DNA of 64,000 nucleotides. It comes from an uncultured Veillonellaceae bacterium. GTDB taxonomy: Bacteria; Bacillota; Negativicutes; Veillonellales; Veillonellaceae. This document shows, piece by piece, positions 1 to 9,274 of this stretch (the first letter of the stretch is position 1; the number at the start of each line of letters is the position of its first letter). Both the position numbers and the translations under genes were made by a program. The notes under the pieces were generated by a model that worked only from the letters and a program-made list of their open reading frames with translations, was not told where the DNA came from and did no database searches. Location of the stretch: NCBI GenBank assembly GCA_945867815.1, contig CAMBIX010000008.1:32658-96657 (forward strand), written 5' to 3'.

Positions 1-37
1 CGATGTTGTTGACTTCATCAAGAAGAATGTAAAATAA
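1..37 (+). CDS. C-terminal end of a protein, probably methylmalonyl-CoA mutase (partial)
   Basis: An open frame enters from the left edge, encodes the last eleven residues DVVDFIKKNVK and stops at TAA 35-37. A terminator follows and then meaB, whose product services methylmalonyl-CoA mutase. The most likely owner is therefore the cobalamin-binding C-terminus of that mutase. This is inferred from context; eleven residues cannot identify a family. Confidence 0.5.
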   Translation, partial: DVVDFIKKNVK

Positions 38-47
38 AGGTTGACGG

Positions 48-78
48 CGGACCCGGAAGTCGTTCCGGGTCCGTTTTT
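48..78 (+). terminator. Intrinsic terminator between the mutase end and meaB
   Basis: A perfect 11-bp GC-rich stem (48-58 with 63-73), a four-base GTCG loop and five T at 74-78. It lies 21 bp before the meaB start, so it may partly attenuate rather than fully separate the two genes. Confidence 0.85.
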
Positions 79-99
79 CACTTAAAGGCGGTGTAACCA

Positions 100-1041
100 A
101 TGGATTTAGTCAAAGAATTATTAAATGGTTCCAGACTGGCCCTGGCACGTGCGATTACAGCAGTAGAAAGCGAATACGATGAAGCGATTGATATTATGAA
201 AGCGATCTATCCTAAAACAGGACGAGCTCGCATTTTAGGTATCACGGGGGCACCAGGTGCTGGTAAGAGTACGCTAACAGATAAACTGGTTAAGCAGTAC
301 GTAAAGGCTGGAAAGAAAGTAGGTATCGTTGCTGTCGATCCAACTAGTCCTTTCTCTGGTGGTGCTATTCTAGGTGATCGTATTCGTATGAATGATTTAG
401 CAACTAATGAAAATGTATTTATACGTAGTATGGGTACGCGTGGCAGCTTAGGCGGCTTGTCTAAGAAGTCTTCCGACGTTGTTAAATTAATGGATGCCTT
501 TGGTATGGATTTAATTATTATCGAAACTGTTGGTGTCGGACAATCCGAAGTAGATATCGTAAAAAATGCAGATAGTACCTTGGTTGTGTTGGTTCCAGGC
601 TTAGGTGATGACATCCAGGCTATTAAGGCTGGGATTTTGGAAATCGGCGATGTATTTGCTATTAATAAGGCCGATCGTGATGGCTGCGATAAGTTAAACG
701 TTGAAATCGAAATGATGTTAGATTTGGATTCACGTAAATTGGCATGGCGGCCACCGATTAAACGAACCATTGCTAGTCAAGACGTTGGTGTTGAAGAGTT
801 AGTGGAATCGTTAGATGACCATTTTGAATATTTGGAAGATAGTGGTGAATTACAAAAACGGCGTGCAGAACGTACTCGTGATGAAATCATTGCTATGATC
901 AATGAACAAATTGGTCGATACATTGCAGATAAGATTGTAAGTAGTGATTCTTTTGCAGAACAAGTAGAGGCTGTTAACCGTCGTGAAAGTGATCCATATT
1001 CAGTTGTATTTAATGTAACAGATAAGGTATTGAAGGCGTAA
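100..1041 (+). CDS. meaB: Methylmalonyl-CoA mutase-associated GTPase MeaB
   Basis: A G3E-family P-loop GTPase that guards cobalamin loading and reactivation of methylmalonyl-CoA mutase in the cytoplasm. The P-loop GAPGAGKST lies near residues 50-58, followed by VDPTSPFSGGAILGDRIRM, the ETVGVGQSE switch region and the NKAD guanine-specificity motif. At 313 aa it is close to normal family length. It sits between the mutase end and the epimerase, so this stretch supports interconversion of succinyl-CoA and methylmalonyl-CoA. ArgK is an older name for the same family. Identification is firm from motifs and context. Confidence 0.93.
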   Translation: MDLVKELLNGSRLALARAITAVESEYDEAIDIMKAIYPKTGRARILGITGAPGAGKSTLTDKLVKQYVKAGKKVGIVAVDPTSPFSGGAILGDRIRMNDLATNENVFIRSMGTRGSLGGLSKKSSDVVKLMDAFGMDLIIIETVGVGQSEVDIVKNADSTLVVLVPGLGDDIQAIKAGILEIGDVFAINKADRDGCDKLNVEIEMMLDLDSRKLAWRPPIKRTIASQDVGVEELVESLDDHFEYLEDSGELQKRRAERTRDEIIAMINEQIGRYIADKIVSSDSFAEQVEAVNRRESDPYSVVFNVTDKVLKA

Positions 1042-1075
1042 GGCTAATAGTTTTAGTAAAAAGGAGATCTTAATT

Positions 1076-1498
1076 ATGGCATTCAAAGTATTACAAGTGG
1101 ACCATGTTGGTATTGGTGTTAAAGACTTACAAGAAACTAAAAAATTCTATTCCGAACAGTTAGGCATTAAACATCTTCCAGAGGACGAAGTTGTCGAAGA
1201 ACAGAAAGTAAAAGTATCTTTCTTCCCATGCGGTGATGCAGAATTGGAATTCTTGGAAACAACAACACCAGATGGCCCTATTGGCAAATTCATTGAAAAG
1301 AATAACGGCCGTAATGGTATTCAGCACGTAGCTCTTCGTGTAGATAACATTGAAAATGCTATTGCTGATTTGATGGCTAAAGGTGTTCGTATGATTGATG
1401 AAAAACCTCGTTATGGTGCAGGTGGATCCTCTATTGCTTTCGTACATCCAAAAGCAACTGGTGGCGTTCTTCTTGAACTTTGTCAGCGTATGAAGTAA
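1076..1498 (+). CDS. mce: Methylmalonyl-CoA epimerase
   Basis: A vicinal-oxygen-chelate (glyoxalase-fold) enzyme that interconverts (R)- and (S)-methylmalonyl-CoA, linking the mutase to the decarboxylase. The 140-aa protein opens with VDHVGIGVKDL and carries two VOC halves; metal-ligand candidates include His in VDHVGIG, His in GIQHVALRV and Glu in LLELCQ near the C-terminus. An AAGGAGA ribosome-binding site precedes the ATG. It lies directly upstream of mmdA, probably co-transcribed. The similar glyoxalase I family is less likely because of the neighbours. Confidence 0.92.
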   Translation: MAFKVLQVDHVGIGVKDLQETKKFYSEQLGIKHLPEDEVVEEQKVKVSFFPCGDAELEFLETTTPDGPIGKFIEKNNGRNGIQHVALRVDNIENAIADLMAKGVRMIDEKPRYGAGGSSIAFVHPKATGGVLLELCQRMK

Positions 1499-1535
1499 AA
1501 TTTATGTGTGACATAACTTTAATGGAGGTGTAAGA

Positions 1536-3065
1536 ATGGCAACAGTTCAGGAAAAAATTGAATTATTGCACAAAAAACTTGCCGTTGTTAAAATGGGCGG
1601 TGGCGAAAAACGTATCGCTAAACAACACAGCAAGGGTAAGATGACGGCACGGGAACGTATCGCAAAATTATTTGATGAAAATAGTTTTGTTGAAATCGAC
1701 CAGTTCGTAAAACATCGTTGTGTAAACTTTGGTCAGGAAAAGAAAGAACTTCCTGGCGAAGGCGTTGTAACTGGTTACGGTACAATTAATGGCCGGCTAG
1801 TTTATGCATTTGCTCAAGATTTTACTGTTGAAGGTGGTTCCTTAGGTGAAATGCATGCCGCTAAAATTGTAAAAGTACAACGTTTGGCTATGAAAATGGG
1901 TGCGCCAATCATTGGTATCAATGACTCCGGCGGGGCTCGTATTCAGGAAGCCGTTGATGCATTAGCTGGTTATGGTAAGATTTTCTTTGAAAACACAAGT
2001 GCATCCGGTGTTATTCCACAGATTTCTGTTATTATGGGACCATGTGCCGGCGGTGCTGTATATTCTCCAGCATTGACTGACTTCATTTACATGGTTAAGA
2101 ACACATCCCAAATGTTCATTACTGGTCCAGCCGTTATTAAATCTGTAACAGCTGAAGAAGTAACAGCTGAAGCTTTGGGTGGTGCTATGGCTCATAACAG
2201 CGTATCTGGTGTAGCTCATTTCGCTGCTGAAAACGAAGATGATTGCTTGGAACAGATTCGTTACTTGTTAAGTTTCTTGCCTAGCAATAACATGGAAGAT
2301 GCGCCAATTGTTGATACAGGTGATGATCCAAGCCGTGAAGATGAAGGCTTGAATACATTATTACCAGATAACAGTAATATGCCTTATGATATGTATGATG
2401 TTATTCGTGCTACAGTAGATAATGGTGAATACTATGAAGTACAGCCATTCTATGCACAGAATATCATTACATGCTTTGCTCGTTTTGATGGTCAGAGCGT
2501 AGGTATTATTGCTAACCAACCACGCGTAATGGCAGGTTGCCTTGATATTAATGCATCGGATAAATCTTCTCGTTTCATCCGTTTCTGTGATGCTTTTAAT
2601 ATTCCTATCGTTAACTTTGTTGACGTACCAGGTTTCTTGCCAGGCACCAATCAGGAATGGGGCGGCATTATTCGTCATGGTGCGAAGATGTTATATGCTT
2701 ATTCTGAAGCAAGTGTACCTAAGGTTACGGTTATTACTCGTAAAGCTTATGGTGGATCTTATTTGGCTATGTGTTCTCAGGACTTGGGTGCTGACCAGGT
2801 ATTTGCTTGGCCTACAGCTGAAATCGCTGTAATGGGACCTGCTGGTGCTGCTAACATCATCTTTAAACGTGATCCGGATAAAGAAGAAAAGACAGCTAAA
2901 TACGTAGAAGAATTCGCAACGCCTTATAAAGCTGCTGAACGCGGTTTCGTTGACATTGTTATCGAACCAAAACAGACTCGTCCAGCTATTATCAATGCTT
3001 TAGCTACATTAGCAAGCAAACGCGAAGCTCGTCCAGCTAAAAAACATGGCAATATTCCATTATAA
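1536..3065 (+). CDS. mmdA: Methylmalonyl-CoA decarboxylase alpha subunit (carboxyltransferase)
   Basis: This subunit transfers the carboxyl group of (S)-methylmalonyl-CoA to biotin on MmdC, giving propionyl-CoA. The 509-aa protein has the N-terminal and C-terminal carboxyltransferase halves of the acyl-CoA carboxylase beta family: ARERIAKLFDENSF, GGARIQEAVDALAGYGKIF, GPCAGGAVYSPALTDF, then FVDVPGFLPGTNQE and the AYGGSYLAMCS region. GGAGGTG precedes the ATG. It heads the mmdA-D-E-C-B order typical of Veillonella. Related biotin-dependent carboxylases share this fold; the delta, epsilon and Na+-pump subunits alongside establish the decarboxylase role. Confidence 0.95.
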   Translation: MATVQEKIELLHKKLAVVKMGGGEKRIAKQHSKGKMTARERIAKLFDENSFVEIDQFVKHRCVNFGQEKKELPGEGVVTGYGTINGRLVYAFAQDFTVEGGSLGEMHAAKIVKVQRLAMKMGAPIIGINDSGGARIQEAVDALAGYGKIFFENTSASGVIPQISVIMGPCAGGAVYSPALTDFIYMVKNTSQMFITGPAVIKSVTAEEVTAEALGGAMAHNSVSGVAHFAAENEDDCLEQIRYLLSFLPSNNMEDAPIVDTGDDPSREDEGLNTLLPDNSNMPYDMYDVIRATVDNGEYYEVQPFYAQNIITCFARFDGQSVGIIANQPRVMAGCLDINASDKSSRFIRFCDAFNIPIVNFVDVPGFLPGTNQEWGGIIRHGAKMLYAYSEASVPKVTVITRKAYGGSYLAMCSQDLGADQVFAWPTAEIAVMGPAGAANIIFKRDPDKEEKTAKYVEEFATPYKAAERGFVDIVIEPKQTRPAIINALATLASKREARPAKKHGNIPL

Positions 3066-3111
3066 TTGATTCGTTTAATGGTTAGACGGTTATGTTATAA
3101 GGGGTAAAAGA

Positions 3112-3465
3112 ATGAGCGGACATGTAGTAACTACAAATCCTTGGCTGGTTATGTTAATCAACATGACAATTGTATTTGGTGTCCTGATTTGCTTAGGAAT
3201 TTTAATGAAGATTATCTATTGGATTGATCCGACAAGAAAACGTTCACAAGCGAAGCCAGAAACAATAGGCCTAGAAAAAAAAAATGTACAAGTAACAACG
3301 CCTGAACCTAAGGCGGCTGCGAATAATGACGAGATTGTCGCTGTTATAACGGCTGCTATTGTTGCAGAAGGTTATTCATCAGATCAAATTGCTTCTATTC
3401 GCCCCCAGGTTAATCGGGCGTGGAAATTAGATGGTCGGATGGCTGGTAGAAATTATACGTTTTAG
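3112..3465 (+). CDS. mmdD: Methylmalonyl-CoA decarboxylase delta subunit
   Basis: A 117-aa membrane-anchoring subunit that holds the soluble carboxyltransferase on the beta subunit. It has one hydrophobic segment near residues 12-32, a charged linker (about 42-75) and a conserved C-terminal domain with GYSSDQIASIRPQVNRAW. The same C-terminal motif recurs in mmdE immediately downstream, a homology known for the Veillonella enzyme. It belongs to the OadG/MmdD family. Confidence 0.92.
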   Translation: MSGHVVTTNPWLVMLINMTIVFGVLICLGILMKIIYWIDPTRKRSQAKPETIGLEKKNVQVTTPEPKAAANNDEIVAVITAAIVAEGYSSDQIASIRPQVNRAWKLDGRMAGRNYTF

Positions 3466-3476
3466 GAGGAGTTCCA

Positions 3477-3644
3477 ATGACTGAAAGTGCAAAAAGCGCA
3501 ACAGGCAAAAGCAATGCAGACGTAGTCGCTGTTATTGTTGGTGCTATCGCAGCAATGGGATATTCATCTGATCAAATCGCTTGTATCCGTCCAAAAGTAA
3601 GTCAGAACTGGCGTTTTGAAGGTCGCTTACGCGGCCGTATATAA
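3477..3644 (+). CDS. mmdE: Methylmalonyl-CoA decarboxylase epsilon subunit
   Basis: A 55-aa soluble protein, starting at ATG 3477 eleven bases after the mmdD stop with TAGGAGG as its ribosome-binding site. Its body (VVAVIVGAIAAMGYSSDQIA, then CIRPKVSQNWRFEGR) is homologous to the C-terminal domain of MmdD but lacks the membrane helix. In Veillonella this accessory subunit is reported to stabilise the decarboxylase complex. The gene is short and easily missed by ORF cut-offs. Confidence 0.9.
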   Translation: MTESAKSATGKSNADVVAVIVGAIAAMGYSSDQIACIRPKVSQNWRFEGRLRGRI

Positions 3645-3720
3645 GATCAAGTTATTTGGTTTTATTATGCAATAAGTTTTTTTGAGCAAATATGAGTGAT
3701 TTGTTTAGGAGGATTTTACA

Positions 3721-4101
3721 ATGAAAAAGTTCGAAGTAAAAGTAAACGGTAGTGTATATGAAGTAGAAGTTAACGAAGTTGGCGGTGCAGCTCCAGCAGC
3801 AGCAGCTCCAGCACCAAAGGCAGCTCCAGCTCCAGCACCTAAAGCAGCTCCAGCTCCAGCAGCTGCAGCAGCTCCAGTAGCAGCTGGCGCTCAGACAGTT
3901 AACTGTCCAATGCCTGGTAAAATTTTATCTGTTGCTGTATCTAACGGCCAAGCAGTTAAAAAAGGCGACTTACTTTGCGTATTAGAAGCTATGAAAATGC
4001 AGAACGAAATCTATGCACCAGCTGATGCTACAGTAACTGACGTTCGTGTAGCTGCTAACCAGACAGTTAAAACTGGTGATGTATTAATCGTCCTTGGCTA
4101 A
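3721..4101 (+). CDS. mmdC: Methylmalonyl-CoA decarboxylase gamma subunit (biotin carrier)
   Basis: A biotinylated carrier of 126 aa shuttling CO2 from MmdA to the membrane subunit MmdB. The C-terminal biotinyl domain contains the acceptor motif EAMKM (Lys in AMKM) flanked by CPMPGKIL and NEIYAPADATV. It is joined to the N-terminal strand by a long Ala/Pro-rich flexible linker (about residues 22-55). TTAGGAGG lies upstream. Biotin demand from this protein may explain the bioY gene later in the window. Confidence 0.95.
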   Translation: MKKFEVKVNGSVYEVEVNEVGGAAPAAAAPAPKAAPAPAPKAAPAPAAAAAPVAAGAQTVNCPMPGKILSVAVSNGQAVKKGDLLCVLEAMKMQNEIYAPADATVTDVRVAANQTVKTGDVLIVLG

Positions 4102-4148
4102 TCCTTAGCATGATAGATTGCTAGTCATTTAGCGAAAGGAGTTCGTAC

Positions 4149-5267
4149 ATGGATGCTTTTATTGTCGCATTGAGCTCTGTTTGGACAGACAGTGGTTTAG
4201 TTGCATTTACTTGGGGCAACTTGGCGATGATTATTGTCGGATGCTTGCTATTATACTTAGCATTCGGTAAAGAATTTGAACCATTATTGTTAGGCCCAAT
4301 TGCGTTTGGCTGTATTTTAGCTAATTTACCGCGTAATGGATTTGAAGAAGGGGTTATGGCCTTGATTGGTCAGGGGATTAAGCAAGAAATTTTCCCACCT
4401 CTTATATTCTTAGGTGTTGGTGCCATGACGGACTTTGGTCCGCTCTTGGCTAATCCGAAGACCTTATTATTAGGGGCGGCTGCACAGATTGGTGTATTCG
4501 TTGCCTTGGCTGGTGCTATGTTGATGGGCTTTACTGAACAACAGGCAGCAGCCATTGGGATTATCGGTGGTGCCGATGGTCCTACATCGATTTATTTGGC
4601 ATCAAAGCTGGCACCTGAGTTATTAGGGGCTATTGCTGTTGCGGCTTATTCGTACATGTCATTAGTACCTTTAATTCAGCCACCAGTTATGAAGTTGTTA
4701 ACAACACAGAAGGAACGCTCGATTGTTATGGAACAGCTTCGCGAAGTGTCGCGTTTTGAAAAGGTTGTATTTCCTGTATTAGCAACAGTTGTTATTTCTC
4801 TATTATTGCCACCAATTACATCCTTGTTAGGTTGCTTAATGCTTGGTAATTTATTCAGAGAATCTGGTGTAACGGCTCGTTTGGCAGATACATCAGAAAA
4901 CGCTTTGATTAATACGGTAACCATTTTCTTGGCAACTGGTACTGGTTTAACGATGGATGCAGCTGATTTCTTGAATTGGCAGACCTTGTTAATTATCTTC
5001 TTAGGTTTGGTAGCCTTCATTGGCGGTACTGCTGGTGGGGTTATCTTTGGTAAGATTATGAGTTGGTTAGATGGTGGTAAGACTAATCCGTTAATAGGGT
5101 CAGCTGGGGTATCAGCAGTACCTATGGCGGCGCGTGTATCGCAGGTTGTTGGTTCTAAAGCCAACCCATCTAACTTCTTATTGATGCATGCTATGGGACC
5201 AAATGTAGCGGGTGTTATTGGCACAGCCGTTGCTGCTGGTACTATGCTTGCTATGATGTCTCGATAA
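4149..5267 (+). CDS. mmdB: Methylmalonyl-CoA decarboxylase beta subunit (Na+ pump)
   Basis: An integral membrane protein of 372 aa that decarboxylates carboxybiotin and exports Na+, conserving the decarboxylation energy as a sodium gradient. It belongs to the OadB/MmdB/GcdB family, with many hydrophobic segments, the motif [20 protein letters not shown] (about residues 137-156) and a second conserved half with [14 protein letters not shown] near residues 317-330. AAAGGAG precedes the ATG. It completes the decarboxylase operon. Confidence 0.95.
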   Translation: MDAFIVALSSVWTDSGLVAFTWGNLAMIIVGCLLLYLAFGKEFEPLLLGPIAFGCILANLPRNGFEEGVMALIGQGIKQEIFPPLIFLGVGAMTDFGPLLANPKTLLLGAAAQIGVFVALAGAMLMGFTEQQAAAIGIIGGADGPTSIYLASKLAPELLGAIAVAAYSYMSLVPLIQPPVMKLLTTQKERSIVMEQLREVSRFEKVVFPVLATVVISLLLPPITSLLGCLMLGNLFRESGVTARLADTSENALINTVTIFLATGTGLTMDAADFLNWQTLLIIFLGLVAFIGGTAGGVIFGKIMSWLDGGKTNPLIGSAGVSAVPMAARVSQVVGSKANPSNFLLMHAMGPNVAGVIGTAVAAGTMLAMMSR

Positions 5268-5365
5268 ATCATTACATTAGACAATTTTATATTGAGATAT
5301 TGACGAGTGTGAGTCTAGCAGGAAAGTATTTTTAGCGTATCTGGTTAATACTATGAGGTGGTCGT

Positions 5366-5626
5366 ATGTTAACAAATGAACAAAAAGTCTTTCTTTGCGT
5401 TGGTCTTGCACTCGTTATTTTTTATATAGCTGCTTTTACTATTGGTGCAGAAAATAAGGCGAAGTGGTTTCATAAACGCCAAAAATCGACAATCTTCACA
5501 CGAAGAGGATTCTTAGGTGAACATATTAATTTTGGTTATCCAGTCACGATAGAAGGTTATGTCACAACACTTTGCATTTGTACGGCGATTGCTGTTGTGT
5601 GCTTTATTGTTAGTGTATGGTTATAA
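5366..5626 (+). CDS. Small two-helix membrane protein, unknown function
   Basis: An 86-aa protein with two hydrophobic segments (about residues 7-27 and 65-86) separated by a basic loop containing WFHKRQKSTIFTRRGF. GAGGTGG lies before the ATG. It lies between the Na+-translocating decarboxylase and an SLC13-type carrier, so it may act with either one, but nothing in the sequence gives a function. No family was recognised. Confidence 0.7.
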   Translation: MLTNEQKVFLCVGLALVIFYIAAFTIGAENKAKWFHKRQKSTIFTRRGFLGEHINFGYPVTIEGYVTTLCICTAIAVVCFIVSVWL

Positions 5627-5669
5627 ATAGCAGAAGCATCTATATATTGTGTTCATAAAGGAGAACATA

Positions 5670-6962
5670 ATGGATTTATTTGGGTTAACAGCGGCTCAGG
5701 AGACTCTAATTGTATTGGGGGTTATGGCCGTATTGTTTGTAACAGAAATTATTCCATTGGCAATTACTTCTTTAGGTGGCGCTATGGCCTTAGGCTTATT
5801 AGGCGTATTGCCAATGAAGCAGGTATTCTCAGGTTTATCTGATTCAACAGTTGTTTTATTTGCTGGTATGTTTGTTATCGGTGCCGCTTTATTTTATACG
5901 GGACTCGCCCAAAAGATAGGGATTACCGTAGTTGAACATGCTGGCCATGGTGAAAATCGCTTGATGGTAGCGGTTATGTTAGTTACAGCTATTATGTCAT
6001 CTGTTTTATCAAACACGGGGACAGCGGCTGCTTTGTTGCCAGTTGTTGTAGGGATTTGTTCCGTAGCTAAGATTCCGGCATCCAAACAGTTAATGCCTAT
6101 GGCCTTTGCTGCTGGTGTAGGTGGTACTATTACAATGGTAGGTACACCACCGAATATTATTACAGTCGGTGCCATGCAAGCAGCAGGACTTCAACCATTC
6201 GGTTTCTTTGAATTTGCTTGGATTGGGATTCCGTTGACTATCGTTACCGTATTGTTCATGATGACAATTGGTAAACGTTTCTTACCATCCCATGAAATTT
6301 CTGCAGAAGTTAATGTAGAACAAGAAGTAACAGAAGTATCTAATGATACAAAGAAAATGTGGTACTCGGGTATCATCTTATTAGGTGTTGTTGTAGCTAT
6401 GGCTTTAGAATCTTATATTCATGTGCCAATCGCCATATCAGCTGTTATCGGTGCTATTTTGTGCGTATTAACAGGTTGCTTAAAAGAAAAACAAGCCTAC
6501 CATTCCATTGACTGGGTAACAATTTTCTTGTTTGCTGGTATGATGCCGGTAGCTCACGCTATGGACGTATCTGGCGCAGGTAAATTGATTGCTGATACTG
6601 TTGTTGGTATTATGGGAGCTCATCCAAACCCAATTTATGCAACAGCTATCTTGTTCTTATTATCTTGTGTATTAACACAATTCATGTCTAACACGGCCTC
6701 TTGTGCTTTGTTAGCGCCGATTGGTATTGCTATTGCCCAAGGGATTAATGCCGATCCGAAAGCTGTATTGATGGCTATCGCGATTGCCGCTTCTTGTGCG
6801 TTTGCAACACCAGTTGGTACACCTCCAAATACGATTGTACTTGGTCCTGGTGAATACCGCTTTATGGACTATGTAAAAGCTGGCGTACCGCTTATTATTG
6901 TATGCTTTATCGTCAGCCTTATTATCATTCCAATCGTATGGCCTTTCTTCCCAGCTAACTAA
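5670..6962 (+). CDS. SLC13/DASS-family anion (dicarboxylate) transporter
   Basis: A polytopic membrane carrier of 430 aa. It shows the two inverted-repeat signatures of the divalent anion:Na+ symporter family: SNTGTAAALLPV with GTPPNIITV in the first half, and SNTASCALLAPIG with GTPPNTIVLG in the second. The start is ATG 5670, with AAAGGAG ten bases upstream, not the GTG at 5649. Next to a Na+-pumping decarboxylase, Na+-coupled succinate or other dicarboxylate uptake is a plausible role, but substrate specificity cannot be read from the sequence. Confidence 0.85.
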   Translation: MDLFGLTAAQETLIVLGVMAVLFVTEIIPLAITSLGGAMALGLLGVLPMKQVFSGLSDSTVVLFAGMFVIGAALFYTGLAQKIGITVVEHAGHGENRLMVAVMLVTAIMSSVLSNTGTAAALLPVVVGICSVAKIPASKQLMPMAFAAGVGGTITMVGTPPNIITVGAMQAAGLQPFGFFEFAWIGIPLTIVTVLFMMTIGKRFLPSHEISAEVNVEQEVTEVSNDTKKMWYSGIILLGVVVAMALESYIHVPIAISAVIGAILCVLTGCLKEKQAYHSIDWVTIFLFAGMMPVAHAMDVSGAGKLIADTVVGIMGAHPNPIYATAILFLLSCVLTQFMSNTASCALLAPIGIAIAQGINADPKAVLMAIAIAASCAFATPVGTPPNTIVLGPGEYRFMDYVKAGVPLIIVCFIVSLIIIPIVWPFFPAN

Positions 6963-7010
6963 GAGAGAATGCAGGGCTTAGGATACTTTGACCTAACTGA
7001 ATAAAGAATA

Positions 7011-7066
7011 AAACTACAACCATTATGATTTGACTTGTTAGATGAATTATAGTGGTTGTAGTTTTT
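7011..7066 (+). terminator. Terminator after the SLC13 gene
   Basis: Inverted repeat AACTACAACCAT...AGTGGTTGTAGTT with an internal loop of about 20 bases, ending in six T. It closes the transcription unit started by the epimerase/decarboxylase genes. Confidence 0.75.
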
Positions 7067-7236
7067 TGTGATTATTGATGCTATAAGGTGGATTGCAAGC
7101 CGATTGCTTGGATTTTAAGGGGCAACTATATAATGGATACAGAAAAGCATGCATAGAAAGGATAGATAAGGTGTAAAAAACACATATCATTGTTACTAGA
7201 GAAATAGAGAAAAATAATGCAGGAATAGGGCAGGAA

Positions 7237-7245
7237 TGGTATAAT
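7237..7245 (+). promoter_or_regulatory. Extended -10 promoter for the lipoprotein-ackA unit
   Basis: TGGTATAAT is a consensus extended -10 element 28 bp upstream of the lipoprotein start; no good -35 is visible. The preceding 170 bp contain no credible gene. Confidence 0.6.
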
Positions 7246-7273
7246 AGCTTCATATGGACAGGTGAGGTGGCAT

Positions 7274-7828
7274 ATGAAACGTATACTATTAGCTTTAAGC
7301 TTAGCATTCATTATGGTATTTGCCTTAACAGGATGCGGTTCAGAAAATATTGAGAATATGTACAGTTTTGGTACAAAGGTTATGACAGTAGGCCAGTCGG
7401 AAGTGCAAGTCTTTTTGCCTTACGATATAGGACAAGATGTAGGTTTGACAGCTACATCTAAAGGCAATCCAGAGACTGTCTATGGCGGTAATGATAAACA
7501 TTTCTTTGTTATGGTTTCGGCCATTCAGGGAACGCCACAATTGCCATTACCAAGCATACAAGACCAATCTAAGGACGGCATGACCTATATAACGAGTATG
7601 CAACGGACGACCATTCAGACACAAAAAAATGAAATGGTATCCATTAATGGGACTCCGGCTTTAAAAACATCGGGGACTATGACCTTAGAAAATGTTTCTT
7701 TTAGTTTCTACCAATATACCTTTATTAATAAAGGCGTGTTGTGGAATATATTCTATGAATACCGGACGGATGATGCCGTAGGGGCTGCCTTGGCTGCTAA
7801 AGTTGTTGGGCATATTCAGATTACGTAG
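7274..7828 (+). CDS. Putative lipoprotein, unknown function
   Basis: A 184-aa secreted lipoprotein. The signal peptide MKRILLALSLAFIMVFALTG ends in lipobox LTGC, so Cys21 is the likely lipidated residue. The rest is soluble and beta-rich, without a motif I recognise. The start is ATG 7274, preceded by AGGTGAGG, rather than the in-frame GTG at 7262. Its stop lies 15 bp before ackA, so the two are probably co-transcribed from the extended -10 promoter at 7237. Confidence 0.75.
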   Translation: MKRILLALSLAFIMVFALTGCGSENIENMYSFGTKVMTVGQSEVQVFLPYDIGQDVGLTATSKGNPETVYGGNDKHFFVMVSAIQGTPQLPLPSIQDQSKDGMTYITSMQRTTIQTQKNEMVSINGTPALKTSGTMTLENVSFSFYQYTFINKGVLWNIFYEYRTDDAVGAALAAKVVGHIQIT

Positions 7829-7843
7829 AAAGAGGGTTACAGA

Positions 7844-9040
7844 ATGAATGTATTAGTTGTTAATTGTGGTAGTTCTTCTTTGAAATACCAGTTGATCAAC
7901 ATGAATGGTGAACAGGTATTGGCTAAAGGTCAATTTGAACGTATTGGTGCGGATGATGCGATTTTTACGCATAAACGCCCAAATGCCGATAAATTAGAAC
8001 AAGTAAAACCAATTAAAAATCATAAAGAAGCTTTAAAAATTTTATTGGATATCTTAGTTGATAAACAATACGGTGTATTGAATTCGATGGATGAAATTGA
8101 TGCTGTTGGTCATCGTGTAGTTCATGGGGCAGAAAAATTTGCTGACTCTGTATTAATCGATGATAATGTTATGAAAGCTTTGGATGAATGTGCACAAATC
8201 GCTCCACTTCATAATCCACCAAACATTGAAGGTATTGAAGCTTGCAAGGCTATTATGCCAAATGTACCACAGGTAGCTGTTTTTGATACGGCTTTCCATC
8301 AGACTATGCCAAAAGAAGCCTTCTTGTATGCGCTTCCTTATGAAGAATATGCAGAATTGGGCGTTCGTAAATATGGCTTCCATGGTACTAGCCATCGTTA
8401 TGTATCCCAGCGTTGCGCTGAATTGATGGGTAAAGATATTAAGGCTTTACGTATTATTTCCTGCCATTTAGGTAATGGTTCAAGTGTAACAGCTGTTAAG
8501 GGTGGTAAATCTGTTGATACTTCTATGGGCTTCACGCCATTATCTGGTTTGATTATGGGTACTCGCTCTGGTGATATTGACCCAGCGATTATTCCTTTCT
8601 TGATGGAAAAACGTCATTTATCTCCACAGGAAATTGACACCTTGTTAAATAAGAAGTCTGGTGTGTTAGGTATTTCTGGCGTATCTAATGACTTCCGTAC
8701 TATTGGTGATGCGGCTAAAGAAGGTAATGAACGTGCTCAATTAGCTCTTGATATGTTCCATTATCATGTACGTGCTACCATCGGTGCCTATGCAGCTGTT
8801 ATGGGTGGTGTTGATGCTATCATCTTTACGGCTGGTGTTGGTGAAAATGGTATTGATGATCGTGCCGCTATCTGCGAAGGTTTGGAATATTTGGGTACTA
8901 AGATTGATCCAGAAAAGAACAATGTTCGTGGAGAAGAACGTGAAATCAGCATAGATGGTGCTAAGGTTAAATTGTTTGCTATTCCTACAAACGAAGAAAT
9001 TATGATTGCTCGTGATACGCAGCGTTTAGCAGGTAAATAA
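7844..9040 (+). CDS. ackA: Acetate kinase
   Basis: Forms ATP and acetate from acetyl phosphate and ADP, the substrate-level phosphorylation step of acetate fermentation (propionate kinase activity is also possible in this family). The 398-aa length is typical. The N-terminus [15 protein letters not shown] and the family signatures [30 protein letters not shown] and [14 protein letters not shown] are all present. No phosphotransacetylase gene is nearby. A palindromic element (9071-9129) follows the stop. Confidence 0.96.
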   Translation: MNVLVVNCGSSSLKYQLINMNGEQVLAKGQFERIGADDAIFTHKRPNADKLEQVKPIKNHKEALKILLDILVDKQYGVLNSMDEIDAVGHRVVHGAEKFADSVLIDDNVMKALDECAQIAPLHNPPNIEGIEACKAIMPNVPQVAVFDTAFHQTMPKEAFLYALPYEEYAELGVRKYGFHGTSHRYVSQRCAELMGKDIKALRIISCHLGNGSSVTAVKGGKSVDTSMGFTPLSGLIMGTRSGDIDPAIIPFLMEKRHLSPQEIDTLLNKKSGVLGISGVSNDFRTIGDAAKEGNERAQLALDMFHYHVRATIGAYAAVMGGVDAIIFTAGVGENGIDDRAAICEGLEYLGTKIDPEKNNVRGEEREISIDGAKVKLFAIPTNEEIMIARDTQRLAGK

Positions 9041-9070
9041 TCGTTTGTTTACAACTCTATAGGATATTAA

Positions 9071-9129
9071 GCCGACCATATATAACCCTCGCGAGCTAGA
9101 TGCTCTTTAACGGGTAATATATGGTCGAC
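9071..9129 (+). repeat. Dispersed palindrome, P1 type (copy A), probable ackA terminator
   Basis: Arms CCGACCATATATAACCC and GGGTAATATATGGTCG enclose a core beginning CTCGCGAGCT and ending GCTCTTTAACGGG. The core matches copies at 33710, 33799, 38353, 41779 and 42157, while the outer arms are unique to this copy and still base-pair. It lies 30 bp past the ackA stop, as a terminator would, but has only a weak T tract. Confidence 0.75.
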
Positions 9130-9274
9130 TCTTTATATAGAGTTTAGTGGCAGTTAAAATGTGTTTAGGTCGTCCATCTACTAGTTTGTTATAAAGATTA
9201 TAGAGGCTTTAAAAGGTAACGCGTGCGATTTTTCTTTGTCTAGTATATAATAGGTATACAAATAAGGAGGACGG

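Noticed and set aside
207..770. 187-codon frame on the minus strand inside meaB
   Set aside because: It is the antisense shadow of a firmly identified gene with matching codon periodicity on the other strand.
4676..5284. 202-codon minus-strand frame inside mmdB
   Set aside because: Antisense shadow of a membrane protein gene.
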